Below, one piece after another: positions 11,121 to 23,455 of a DNA stretch of 64,000 bases (position 1 is the first letter of the stretch; every line of letters starts with the position of its first letter). Source of the DNA: Apostichopus japonicus (lineage: Eukaryota > Echinodermata > Holothuroidea > Aspidochirotida > Stichopodidae). The notes under the pieces are model-generated. The model was not told the DNA's origin. It made no database searches and saw only the letters and a program-made list of their open reading frames with translations. The position numbers were made by a program, and so were the translations under genes. Location: NCBI RefSeq assembly GCF_037975245.1, contig NC_092578.1:3580001-3644000 (forward strand). Direction: 5' to 3'.

Positions 11121-13570
11121 AACTCCTCATCTCCATCAGTTGGTATAGAACCATCTTTCGTTCTTACCACTGGTACATTGATAAAGGTCATCAATATTGG
11201 GCCCAAATAATGGTCAAGTAATGGTCAATTAAGGTCCAACTGCAACAGGTTTAAAATTCTAAAAGGAGATCCAGAACCATCACGAAAGTACTTTTCAATA
11301 AAACTGTATATAGCAAATTTTAGCATGCTCAAAGTTGGGGCTAATAACGATGATCATAAATATTACCCAAATAACTCCAATGCACATAGGCCTATATAAA
11401 CATCGTAACAGCAAGACGTATTCAAATCGGAAATCTTTGTATACAATGTGGGGGCGGTCGATCAAATCATTGAAATTATTGACATGTTAACCTGCAGTGC
11501 GGTTTACCAAACGATAAAAATGACTTGTTTATGTTAATCATTCATGTGAGAAGATGCCTTGCTTCCTCGTATATATGAAGTCTGGATATTGTAGATATAA
11601 CATTAATGTTACATTTTAATTCGTTGTATATGTTTTACTTCTCATTCTATCATTTTTGTCACGACGTTGGGCATATTAACATTCACACCTGCCTTTTAAA
11701 TTTTAGAACTGAAACGAACATTACCCATTTACATCAAACCCGTATCCAGGTTGGGGCACAGGGGTGGGGAGGGAGCTGCCCAATTCACACCACTGTGCCC
11801 CCCCCCCCATCTTTGCCGACATCATGCAAAGTAGAAACTTCACAAGTTACAGGACATATAAGAGTATTGTGCCTCTTCTTAAATTGTAGGTGCCCCTCCT
11901 TAAGATTCTGGTGCCCCTCTAACTAAGATTTGTTGGCTTCGGGCCTATTTTACATCGCAAGATGAAGATGGAATCTTTAATCAGGAGTCACTTGTCTAAT
12001 CCACAACTGACAAGTATCGAGCCCTTTCCCCTTCCTCTCCCTACACCGTCCCGTTCACCCCTTTCCCATTACTACCCACAATGTAACCACGATGAAAAAA
12101 GCACTGCGTTTTTCCAAAAAAAAATAGCAAAAGATCGACAAAGACTCCAAGGATCGCCATAAATAATCAAAGGGGATCATGAACATAGAAATTTCAACGA
12201 TACTAATGGAGAAACTATATAGGCCTACAAGAATGTAATCGAAAGAAGTCAGAGATATAAATGATTGCATATGATGCTTTTGGCGTTCATATATATAGAC
12301 AATGGGCAATGACTATAATATCGTGAACGTTTAGTCACGCATATTATTTACTAGTATTGCAAAAACCGAAATAGCCAACTTTTTACTGAACTGCTTACTC
12401 AATCCTTACTCTTACTTACCCAAACCCCATCCCACCCACCTAACTATAACCCCACTTTATCCCATCCCGATCGTACCACTGCAAAATTGTCCTATATATT
12501 TACAAATGGATTCTTTACACTTTACATCTTAACTTATCATCTTGTACTTTTATATTATAGTTTACTTTTCTGTTACAGTTTCATCATAACTTCGGACCAA
12601 TTGGTGTCCGTCTTATGCATATTGGTCAAAGTGCGTAGCAATAGGCGCTTCAAGCAGTTCGTTGAAACTGGCTCCCAGTGTTCGCTCCCCCCCCCCCCCC
12701 CCCAAAGAGTTGGTTCCGACATTTTGACTCAACGTATCACAACTGCCAGTCAAGTAGCAGAGTCAGACAGAGCATTGTTTGCTTTGTTTTTAAATTAACG
12801 TCATTTGTGTCAAGTGTACTTTAGATGAAGTAAGGATGAATGGCCCCAGCTTTCACTCTTGCATGGGGGGTGGGGTGGGGGGGGGTGAAAACCTAGCTTC
12901 GCCACTGACATTAGTCTTCGGGGTTAACCTTTATCTTCTTTTTCTTTCAAGTTTCTCTCTGGTCACATTGTACCTGGGCACTGAACCGGCTCAAGTTTAA
13001 CTGTAACAAAACATTTACATGGTATACGAATTCCTTACGAGTCAATAAATTACAGATCCAAGGCGTTTGATACTCAAGTAGAAAATATGGCACTATCCAT
13101 ATAGTTTTGGTTAAATAACTATTAATTGGATAGCGTTGTTTGTGTGTTTGTGTGTGTTGTTGTGTGTATATAATGTCCGAGCTCAATCTTAAGGTCATTT
13201 CCTTGGCCTATTTGCCTTGACAATTTTTGTTTTCGTTCCCAGTGACAAAAGAAAACTCGCATAGATGTAGCCTGGTATACCCGTATGAGAAGTGTAGTAT
13301 TTCGTGCGGAAATGAAAAGTTGGTCTATTTTCATCTGTTCTACCATTTTGAACGGATAAAGTTTCATATAAACAGTTCTTTGCATTGCGTCATAGGTTAC
13401 GACCGATGGTTTCATGAACCTTAACAAGAAACTTAAACCCAACCATCAGTACTATCCTCTTTACTTTTCTCTTTATTCTTTTGGAGGTACCAGGATTGTG
13501 GTCTTCTTCGGATATACCGGGTCAAAGACTTTAACAAGTCTAAAATTAAAGACATCACAAACCATTGCTC
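11121..13570. other. Intergenic DNA with degraded repeat scraps
   Basis: No gene recognised. G/C-run-rich stretches at about 11750-11945 and 12627-12906 look like eroded transposon pieces; the second ends CCTAGCTTCGCCACTG, resembling the inverted hAT-type end CAGTGGCGGAGC, but its left end and target duplication are not convincing. A GT-rich run lies at about 13138-13168. Confidence 0.4.
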
Positions 13571-13825
13571 TTAAAGGTATGCTGTTTTGGCCCCAAATAT
13601 GCTAGATATTATAAATATGGTCATAGCTTTGGTCATAATTCTTAAATTGGTTTTATTACAACCTTGGAGGGAATTTTCCTCACTGGGACATTCTGTCATC
13701 TTGAATGTTCCTTGAAAATGTCTGAGAACAAATTTCGAGAGTAAAGACCTCCAGGAAAGCACTTTTTGAAAACTTCTAGCACTTATAGCGTGCTATAATT
13801 TGGGGCCTGTATTGACTACCTTTAA
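13571..13825. mobile_element. MITE family A, complete copy (255 bp) with TTAA ends
   Basis: Starts TTAAAGGTATGC and ends GACTACCTTTAA; the two ends are imperfect inverted repeats that also share the inner GGCCCCAAAT / ATTTGGGGCC. A second, nearly complete copy lies at 19342-19594 and a left-end scrap at 20887-20940. TTAA at both borders could be the target-site duplication (piggyBac- and Kolobok-type transposases use TTAA) or part of the inverted repeat. No coding capacity. The family does not match one I can name. Confidence 0.75.
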
Positions 13826-14905
13826 GTTATATGTTATTTGTCATTTTGTTAATCTCTGGATTCTTATTAAACTGTAAAGTGTAAATGTCTCTTATACCTC
13901 ACTGAGGTGATGTGGAGAAAAATAAACCGAAATTAAACATGAAATTTAGGTTTTGTTTGAGGGGAGGGGTGTGGCGAACGAAGGAGGGGGGTCACTACTT
14001 TATGAAAGGATTTCCTTCACATAAGGTAAATGTGATGTGTGCATGGTTTTATGTCTTACAGGGAGATACTCGCGAATCCCACGCGTCTCCAGAGAGTGGT
14101 TTTATAATATGTGAATCATTTATCATGTGGCATTTTCCTTTGCGGTTCACAATATTCGAAATCGGAAATCGATGAGGTCAACAGACATGCGCGCTAACGA
14201 ACATACCATTGTTACACAAAGTGATATTGTTTGTTATCGCGCAAACGTATATACCTTGATGTAATTAATATATGCGCATAGTAATTGCAACTGAATATAT
14301 TATGCTGCTAGGCCGTATAAACCAATGAAATAAAACAAATCGAAAACATAGATCTGATGTATACTGAACTTTAAAAACAAAACAGAAAGAACCATGTGAA
14401 GTATACAACAATTGTATAATATTATTTACTCCATCTGGTGAAGAAGCGACTTGAAATTTGAATGACGAACCCTTATCGACTAATTTCATATCAAGATGAA
14501 AAAAAAACAAAAAACGAAAGGTCAACTGAAACAATGTAATTCATTCGAATAAAAATAAATATACGTTTACAAAAACTGTTTTCAACTATAGTTGAAATAA
14601 AACAAAACACTAACATCAGAACAATAGAGACGAACAGGAATTAAAAATCCTTTGTTCATTCTGGTTTGCTATAACAATAAAAAAAAATCTCATTATAAGT
14701 GGTGTTTCATTATTTGTCTCTACAAATAGCCATGTTTCCTTGTATAGCCTAGGTCATATATTTTGTTGATTATGACTTTCAAAATTTCATAATTTCACTT
14801 ATATAGTTCCTTTCAATTTATTGTTTGTTTAAACAAGAATGACTACAATCGATAACAGACTGGTAGTGTGAATCTGTATTCGAATTTTGTAGCATATCGT
14901 GACCT
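13826..14905. other. Intergenic DNA, nothing recognised
   Basis: Short frames at 13912-14175 (plus) and 14265-14534 (minus) show no domain. A-rich runs are present near 14500-14520 and 14680. Confidence 0.45.
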
Positions 14906-15005
14906 GTACTCGTACTCCACACCCACCCACCACACCCCATAGGGTTGTATTTGCACTTGATGTGCCCCACACCACCCCATAGGGTTGTTCTTGTACTCGA
15001 CGTGC
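14906..15005. repeat. Two-unit repeat resembling the following minisatellite
   Basis: Two units sharing CCCCATAGGGTTGT followed by a TTG-ACTTG/TACTCG word (about 14934-14960 and 14975-15001). The flanking words CGTACTCGTACTCC and TTGTACTCG are the same vocabulary as the 33-bp array that begins at about 15290, so this may be an eroded outlier of it. Confidence 0.5.
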
Positions 15006-15290
15006 TCACCGAGGAACTTGAAACCTATATGTAACATAGATAGGCTACTAGGATAATATTAAGTACTTGGATACTCGCGTTTAGGGCGTTGCATCAAGCC
15101 CATGCCTTGCACGAATTCGGGGTTGGAGGAGGCCCCAAACAATTTAAGTAGGGGCAAAATCAATTGTATGTTTATGTATACATGATGGTGACACAGATGG
15201 GACGGGTAAATTGTAGACTGCACGAAGCAGAAGGGGAAGGTGGTACGGCCATGGTCAGGCTGCGACGGTGCTGCTCGGGGGAATTATACT

Positions 15291-16075
15291 TGTACTCATA
15301 CCAAGGGGCATTCTACTTGTACTCATACTCATACCAAGGGGCATTCTTCTTGTACTCATACTCATACCAAGGGGCATTCTACTTGTACTCGTACTCATAC
15401 CAAGGGGAATTCTTCTTGTACTCATACTCATACCAAGGGGCATTCTACTTGTACTCATACTCATACCAAGGGGGATTCTTCTTGTACTCGTACTCATACC
15501 AAGGGGAATTCTTCTTGTACTCATACCAAGGGGATTTCTTCTTGTACTCATATTCATACCAAGGGGCATTCTACTTGTACTCGTACTCATACCAAGGGGA
15601 ATTCTTCTTGTACTCATACCAAGGGGAATTCTTCTTGTACTCATACTCATACCAAGGGGCATTCTACTTGTACTCGTACTCATACCAAAGGGAATTCTTC
15701 TTGTACTCATACTCATACCAAGGGGCATTCTACTTGTACTCATACTCATACCAAGGGGAACTCTACTTGTACTCATACTCATACCAAGGGGCATTCTACT
15801 TGTACTCATACTCATACCAAGGGGCATTCTACTTGTACTCGTACTCATACCGAGGGGAATTCTTCTTGTTCTCATACTCATACCAAGGGGCATTCTACTT
15901 GTACTCATACTCATACCAAGGGGAACTCTACTTGTACTCATACTCATACCAAGGGGCATTCTACTTGTACTCATATATCATACCAAGGGGAACTCTACTT
16001 GTACTCATACTCATACCAAGGGGCATTCTACTTGTACTCATATATCATACCAAGGGGATCTACTTGTACTCACAA
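15291..16075. repeat. 33-bp (variant 27-bp) minisatellite, about two dozen units
   Basis: The unit reads about TACTCATACTCATACC + AAGGGGCATTCTACTTG, with variants GGAATTCTTC and GGAACTCTAC and shortened units lacking one TACTCA. Both unit lengths are multiples of three, so all three plus-strand frames (repeats YSYSYQGAFYL, HTKGHSTCTHT and LVLILIPRGIL) and one minus-strand frame stay open for 240-300 codons. Four open frames through one array argue for absence of stop words in the unit, not for coding. Two late units (near 15977 and 16043) carry ATATCATACC in place of CTCATACC. Confidence 0.93.
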
Positions 16076-16984
16076 TGTTGTACTTGAACTACAAACCTAC
16101 AAAGTCTGGTAATAACAGTTTGAAACACTGATCAGTGCTGTGTGCGATGTAATGTAAAGACAAAAACAAACTTTAATCCAAGCTAATGCCGACAAGAATG
16201 GTTCCGTGTCTAATCAAACTTACAGGATAATATTTGGCCTATACGCTCAACGGCATTTATCTTCTGTTTCCTCTCCATGTTTTTAGTATCTCTTGTTATA
16301 CACGGTCCTTTCCCAGAAAATACGCTAAGTTGTTGGAAAATGCAGGGCACACAAACTTTCTTTCTGCGAGTTTCAATAAGCGACTTAATTCCTTGGACAC
16401 GTATCTGATGTTGATTGTACATCAACAGGTCAAAAGGTCACGGAAGCGAAACTCCACTGCAAGGAAATTATACAGTTATAGATCCACGGGGTAGGTAGTA
16501 CCTCTTATCAGAAACTTATTTATGATATTTTATTTGAAAACAACAAAAACGGTGTCAATATAAGGGATGACAATGTCCGTATAGTATAACTGGGTCAGGA
16601 CCAATTGTGTCAAAACGTGTACGTGATAGGTGTAAACTGTGGAACGGATATTGCATTATAAACCACAAAATTACACCAAACCACATTAATATTGTGTTTT
16701 CGTACAGATAACAACGGAGGACTTCTTCTCGTGGCAGCCATGTATAACTAACTTGTTAACCTTAACTGACCTGAAGCTGACCTTTTGCATAATTTGATCC
16801 AGGGTATCTATCAATTTCATGTTGTTCTTTTAAGAAGAAAGTTTGGAAAAAGTTGTAGATTCTACATTAATTTGTAACATTTATACTTAAACGTATCCAG
16901 CTTGGACAGTTAGATGAATATCTTTAGCTATGTAAGGTATTTTTTTTTTCTCTTTTCTGTCTTGTTGCTGTTTGTGTTCATTTG
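16076..16984. other. Intergenic DNA, nothing recognised
   Basis: Two overlapping antiparallel frames at 16210-16494 have no recognisable domain. No repeats seen. Confidence 0.45.
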
Positions 16985-17150
16985 TATATTTAATTTTTGT
17001 CCTTGTAAAGCGCCATAGAATATCGTTTTAGTTATAGCGCTATATTAATGCCTTATTATTATTATTATTTTTTTTTAATGAACAAAGAATCTTTGCCTTA
17101 TTATTATTATTCTTATTTTTTTTAATGAACAAAGAATCTTTAATCATGTG
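16985..17150 (+). mobile_element. 3' tail of a non-LTR element or SINE, with (ATT)n end
   Basis: The words GTAAAGCGCCATAGAATAT and TAGCGCTATATTAATGCC followed by (ATT)n (about 17001-17070) are the style of tail shared by many CR1/L2-like LINEs and their SINEs. The last part, CTTATTATTATTAT through AATGAACAAAGAATCTTT, is duplicated in tandem (about 17051-17096 and 17097-17140). No upstream coding part is visible. Confidence 0.5.
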
Positions 17151-17627
17151 TTGGATTAAACTTCCTTTCAGTTTTTGATTCAATTTTAAGGATGCTAATG
17201 TACGGTAGCATTACTGTTTACTATTCGTTGATTTTAGGTGTATTCGAAACACAAGCATAGACCTGTATTAATAAGATACGTAGAAGCTAATTCATGCTAA
17301 CACGCCACTATTATAGCCCTACTTGCGGTACGAATAAAGTTGAATGCATCTTTTGGTGGGACTATTGACAGTCTTTCCGGCAAAACTTGAGAAATACATG
17401 CAGTAGACTGACGAAGCAATGATCTTGGTATGACATGACTCATACTACGACAATGTAATGTGAATTCCCTGTAAACACAACAATGTCAGGCGTTTCATAA
17501 CCGTCAGTGTCACACTAATTTACGAAATGAAAAACCCAGGAACAGTGTGGTTTATAATGTTATCAGCATGGTAATGTCCGTTGTGTCATACAACATTCAG
17601 ACCGCAAATGAATTGTTTTTATTGTTA

Positions 17628-17960
17628 CAGGTAGGCCTATATACGGTCATTTAGTAATATAATACATGTTATGATAGGTCATATCTGATATGTTTTGGTA
17701 ATGTATAAAACGACTTGAGACAAGTATTTCTTTTCGTTTTCATATACAGGTATAGCCCTATATACGGTATAATGCCTGTATACATAAGCCATATCTGAGA
17801 TGCTTTGGTAATGTATAAAACGGCTTGAAGCAAGTACTCTTTCATTGAATATTCATATATGCCTATAAACGGTACCGTTTAATGCCTGTTTCATATGCCA
17901 CCATTGAGATGCTTTGGTACCGGTAATATATAAAACGGCATGAAGCAAGACTCATTCACT
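17628..17960. repeat. Three tandem units of about 110-115 bp, each with a TATAAAA word
   Basis: Each unit runs from (AT)GCCTATA-ACGGT through a GATGCTTTGGTAATGTATAAAACGRCTTGA-type block (written with R for A/G) to AAGCAAG. The TATAAAA words are at 17704-17710, 17814-17820 and 17929-17935, so spacing is 110 and 115. Divergence between units is moderate, indicating an old duplication. No gene starts directly downstream on either strand. Confidence 0.8.
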
Positions 17961-19341
17961 GTAACCATATAGAGCGATTTTCGCACTATGGGAATGCAGA
18001 AATTATAGCATTTGATTCGTATACTGACATCTTTCATACCTAAACCTCATCAATATCAAAGGGGCTGTATACGTACGTACCCTATCCGTGCTCATGTTGT
18101 TACTCCCCACGTACACACTATACTATGTATGTGTCCCGGATTGAGATCACGTGAGGACATATGAAGCGGAATGTAGCAAATGAAGTCATAAGGTCAATTA
18201 TATATCCTTTCATAAGGTTATCTATTGTGTTAGTAAAGAACATGGAAGCCTCGTTGGAGCCTAGGGAATTAGGATTACTTCACTGCAGAATGTTATCCAA
18301 TATTCCTTCCTGTTCCGGACTGTCACCAAATCCGTTTTTGCGTCTTTGTTTTTGTTGATTAGCGAGAATTAAACTACGATCAGTCTAATCCACGAAGTCG
18401 AAAACAGCAAATTCACGAAGCTGGTAATTTCTTTCGCTACTCGTCACAAATTTATTTTGAAGCATTGTGTACATTTTGTGGTCGGAGAATATATAATGTT
18501 ACTACTTGAAGGAAAAAAGGGGTGAGAGAAACATCTCTTTGGACAACCCGCAACCCATCGCCCTATACTCGTTCATATTGTTCAATTATCCCTGCTGCAG
18601 TATGACCACCATTCATTTATAACGATAGATAAAACCTTCAACGTGTGATGGTAGATCTCCAATTATTGTCGTGACGTAACGTTTTCCGGCTATATACCTA
18701 TATGTTGTAGCAGGAAGTTGTAAACGATGTTAAATTACACCGTACAGGGTTATACAAAACCTTTCAACGTTCCTTTGATTAACAACGGTTTAGTATATAA
18801 CCGGATCATATAGGCTATATAATCAGCGGGAGAGGTTAACAGAGGCCTTCTCCGGCCTAGTTATTTGTTTATTGACCTTTGTTTACATGAAACTGTTCTT
18901 TCACAATGGGAAGTTTTCTCTCAGAAGTACCCCCCCCCAGCACTCAGACTCTCACCCCACCACCACCCCCCCCCCCCCCCCAAGACCGTTCAAATTCCGG
19001 AGCACGCAGGAGAACTTCGCGTTAGGTCGACAATTTTGCCAAACCAAAACTTCATCATGTTTGATAAAGTTGATTACTAAATAAATTAATCAATGATTCT
19101 ATGCAGTTCTGAACATTTGGTCGCCCAAACACTTTTCTGTCATTAGCGTGAAATGCATACATTAAATTTATGTCATTATTTGGAAACGAAAATCTTTGCA
19201 AGCCAAACTAACCAACTACATGAAACTACATTATCTTTTTATGTGATTCATTGACAATGGATAGGGTAGAATAAACGCAAATACCAAACACAAAAGAAGA
19301 ACCGGGCTTGTGATGATAACGGTGGTATATATATTAGTGTT
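17961..19341. other. Intergenic DNA, nothing recognised
   Basis: Contains poly-C runs at about 18931-18938 and 18968-18981 that open short proline-rich frames; no domain or repeat family seen. Confidence 0.45.
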
Positions 19342-19594
19342 TTAATGGTATGCTGCATTGGCCCCAAATATGCTAGATATTCAAATATGGTCACCTTTAG
19401 TCAAAATTCTTAAACTGTTTTTATTATAACCTTCGAGGAAATTTTCCTCACTGGGACATTTTGTCATGTTGTGTGTTCCTTACAAATGTCTGAGAACAAT
19501 TTGGAGAGTAAATACCTCCAGGAATTATTTGTTGTTGAAAACTTCTAGAAATTGAAGGGTGCTATAATTTGGGGCCTATACTGACTACCTTTAA
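19342..19594. mobile_element. MITE family A, copy 2 (253 bp)
   Basis: Aligns end to end with 13571-13825: same GGCCCCAAATATGCTAGATAT left part, the middle block TTTTCCTCACTGGGACATT, the block ATGTCTGAGAACAA, the block TACCTCCAGGAA, and the right end ATAATTTGGGGCCTATACTG then ACTACCTTTAA. The left border is altered (TTAATGGTA where copy 1 has TTAAAGGTA). Confidence 0.75.
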
Positions 19595-20886
<1,292 letters not shown>

Positions 20887-20940
20887 CGGTTTTGCCCCAA
20901 ATATGCTAGAAATCGAATTATGGTCACTCTCATGAAAACT
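20887..20940. mobile_element. MITE family A, left-end scrap
   Basis: GGTTTTGCCCCAAATATGCT continuing to a TATGGTCACTCT block matches the first 50 or so bases of the complete copies at 13571 and 19342, then the similarity stops. A truncated third copy. Confidence 0.6.
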
Positions 20941-21100
20941 ACACTCCACCTTTAATTGTTATCATTATTAATATGATTTTCTTGCTTTACAAATTTGTAT
21001 ATGACTTCCAGTCAGTTTTCCGTTGTTGAAGACTTAAAAGCATATCTTTGAATAATCACTTGCAATCCTAATTAATGCTATTTCAAATCAAACCATCTCT

Positions 21101-21179
21101 CATGTAGTGTTTTATGTATAATGTTATATATTTTCTATATATAATATTATATGTATCCCACTGCGTAAAACACTACATG
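21101..21179. repeat. 79-nt near-perfect hairpin
   Basis: CATGTAGTGTTTTA (21101-21114) pairs exactly with TAAAACACTACATG (21166-21179). Inside, TATAATGTTATATA pairs with TATATAATATTATA apart from one mismatch, leaving a small loop around TTTTCT and a short unpaired patch (CCCACTGCG) on the right arm. It could be a small palindromic MITE or a hairpin RNA; no sign distinguishes them. Confidence 0.7.
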
Positions 21180-21187
21180 TGTAATAC

Positions 21188-21189
<2 letters not shown>

Positions 21190-21218
<29 letters not shown>

Positions 21219-21245
21219 CTATATATATATATATATATATATTTA
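21190..21245. repeat. (TA)n microsatellite
   Basis: TA run with one TCTA interruption, immediately right of the 79-nt hairpin. Confidence 0.95.
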
Positions 21246-23194
21246 TCTATATAAACTATATATGCGGTATACATTTAAATGTTGGCATATTTACATATGT
21301 ATTGTATATAATAAACTACATATTTGTATCAAGTTACATTATATTAATTGTACTTGTCGTATAAATTATCGACTTGTACTTTTAATCGTCGATTGGAGTT
21401 GGTAGGTCAAGTGTCCGTGTAATGCCAGACTGTTGGTCCGCATAGAATAAGAACGGAAATCGTCTTGAAATTGGGAAGCAGGTCTAATTACCTTATAATT
21501 AGACACGTTTGCAGGCGACAGATATTACGTTAAGCAAAAATATACAGATCAAATGAACAATAATAATATCGATAACGGAAATATTAAAACAATATATTTT
21601 AATGTGAACGTATTCTGTTCTACAGGTAGATCATAGACTTACAGTGTGCATGGTAGGTAAAGTTTAGCTAAATAAAGATATCAATTGTGTCAACTTTGTT
21701 ATTTAAATGATATGGTAGTGCTATTCAACAAATAAAAGAGTAAATACATAAAAAAAAAATAAAAAAAATAAACTTACGAATGCCATAAAGAGTTTGGTAA
21801 GAGGCGGAACAGTACTACAGGTACACCACGTTGAACGTATATATACGTTGCAGCCCAGACAAAACATTCAAAACCTAAAATAGAAAAAAAGAGATGAAGA
21901 ATAGAAGATAGCCTACCATTCTGTTCAAGAAAAGATAAATGCGTGTACTCTACATACCCTTGTTGTAGGTTTATAGCCGTGTGTTTGAACAAGTCAATGC
22001 TACAATACAGTAATTCATCACATGTTATAGAGAGAAAAACTATATGGCGTATACATTGCGCACGCGTAGCTGAAAGTGCACTGTGGTAATGTACTAACCA
22101 TCTGAACACCTCAATTAAAATCAGTGAACTATGAACAAAGTGTCGGACCTCTTACAGGAAATTCCGTGTTTACCTATACCGTCAAAGAATCCTTGATGCA
22201 TTTTTTTAAAAGAATTTAATCTTCTCCTATATATACGCTTGGTATCAAGGTGACCTCTTTGTGTGTAATGGTACTTGCGATATTTGCAAATGACTCTACC
22301 AGCAATATTATCATGGAACGCGAAAATAGTCAATCTGCGCGCTCTAGAAAGGAAACAGCCGTGACGACAAGAAAAAGAGAGAGCAAAAAGAGAAATAAAA
22401 AAATCAGATAAAAAAGAGATGAAACTGCCTGTGTGACTGATACTATGGGGTTGAATATCTATAAATAAAAATACATAAATAGGTATAGAAACCTATAGTA
22501 GTTTACTAGTAGTACATGCACGCGTTGTACTTTTTACCATTAGTACAAGCATACGCCGTTTACAAGGGACGATAACCCGTAACTCGAAGGCGATCAAGAA
22601 AGTCATAAAATACAACCAAGTATTATATATATGACAAGTTCATAATACATTGTAAACAAGTTTATTTCAGCTCATAAAAGTTTTTATCTTTTCCTATATT
22701 GAGCTGCACCTGAGGAAGTGACCTAACTAATTGGGGTGTTATAGACAATATAGTATTCCAGGCACTTTAATTGACTCGGAGTCTCGGATGTTTACGGGTC
22801 ATTTCTCAAAAAAAAAGAAGTGGTACAGAAATACAACCTCCATTGATAGCAGTGTATTTTAAGGTCAACAACATAATTATCAGGAAATCAAAGATTGTGC
22901 TTAAAGGGTTCCTTTCAGCATATATTCAAAATACGCGAAAGCAAGGTGTCAGGTTCGGGAGGGAGGGGGTAGGATATTATATTATTATATTTGCAAATCA
23001 TTTTTACAAATGAATCGAAACAGTTGAATAGTGTAAATTAAATCAACGATATCCTCATAACCTCGCAAAATACTCCTTGAAGTGCCCTTTTTATTTTTCA
23101 AAACTTGTTTTAAACGTTCAATTTTTATCGTCTTCAGTTAACATAAAGCACAAATTCCGTTTCCAAAGAAAGAACTTGAAAAGGCCTATGAATA

Positions 23195-23195
<1 letters not shown>
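21246..23195. other. Intergenic DNA, nothing recognised
   Basis: Frames at 21774-22109 and 22121-22333 (minus) and 22771-23013 (plus) have no recognisable domain or splice context that I can defend. Confidence 0.45.
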
Positions 23196-23257
<62 letters not shown>

Positions 23258-23455
23258 CTATATATATATATATATCTATATATATATATATATATAAACT
23301 GATATATATAAACTGATATATATATATATATAAACTGATATATATATATATATATATATACCGATATATATATATATATATATACCGATATATATATATA
23401 TATATATATATACCGATATATATATATCTATATATATATTTATATATATATAAGT
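23196..23455. repeat. Long interrupted (TA)n tract with repeated AAACTGA and ACCGA breaks
   Basis: The TA run is broken at near-regular steps: three TAAACTGATA breaks (about 23297-23339) then three TACCGATA breaks (about 23359-23417). The regular breaks indicate that TA blocks with their break were themselves tandemly copied. Confidence 0.9.

Noticed and set aside
12627-12906. Candidate hAT MITE ending CCTAGCTTCGCCACTG
   Set aside because: The left end pairs poorly and no target-site duplication could be found.
15291-16075. Possible CRISPR-like array
   Set aside because: Units are contiguous with no unique spacers, and the context is an animal genome.
15164-16131. Four long frames of 239-307 codons suggesting a repeat protein
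   Set aside because: All arise from a stop-free 33-bp minisatellite; simultaneous openness in four frames argues against coding.
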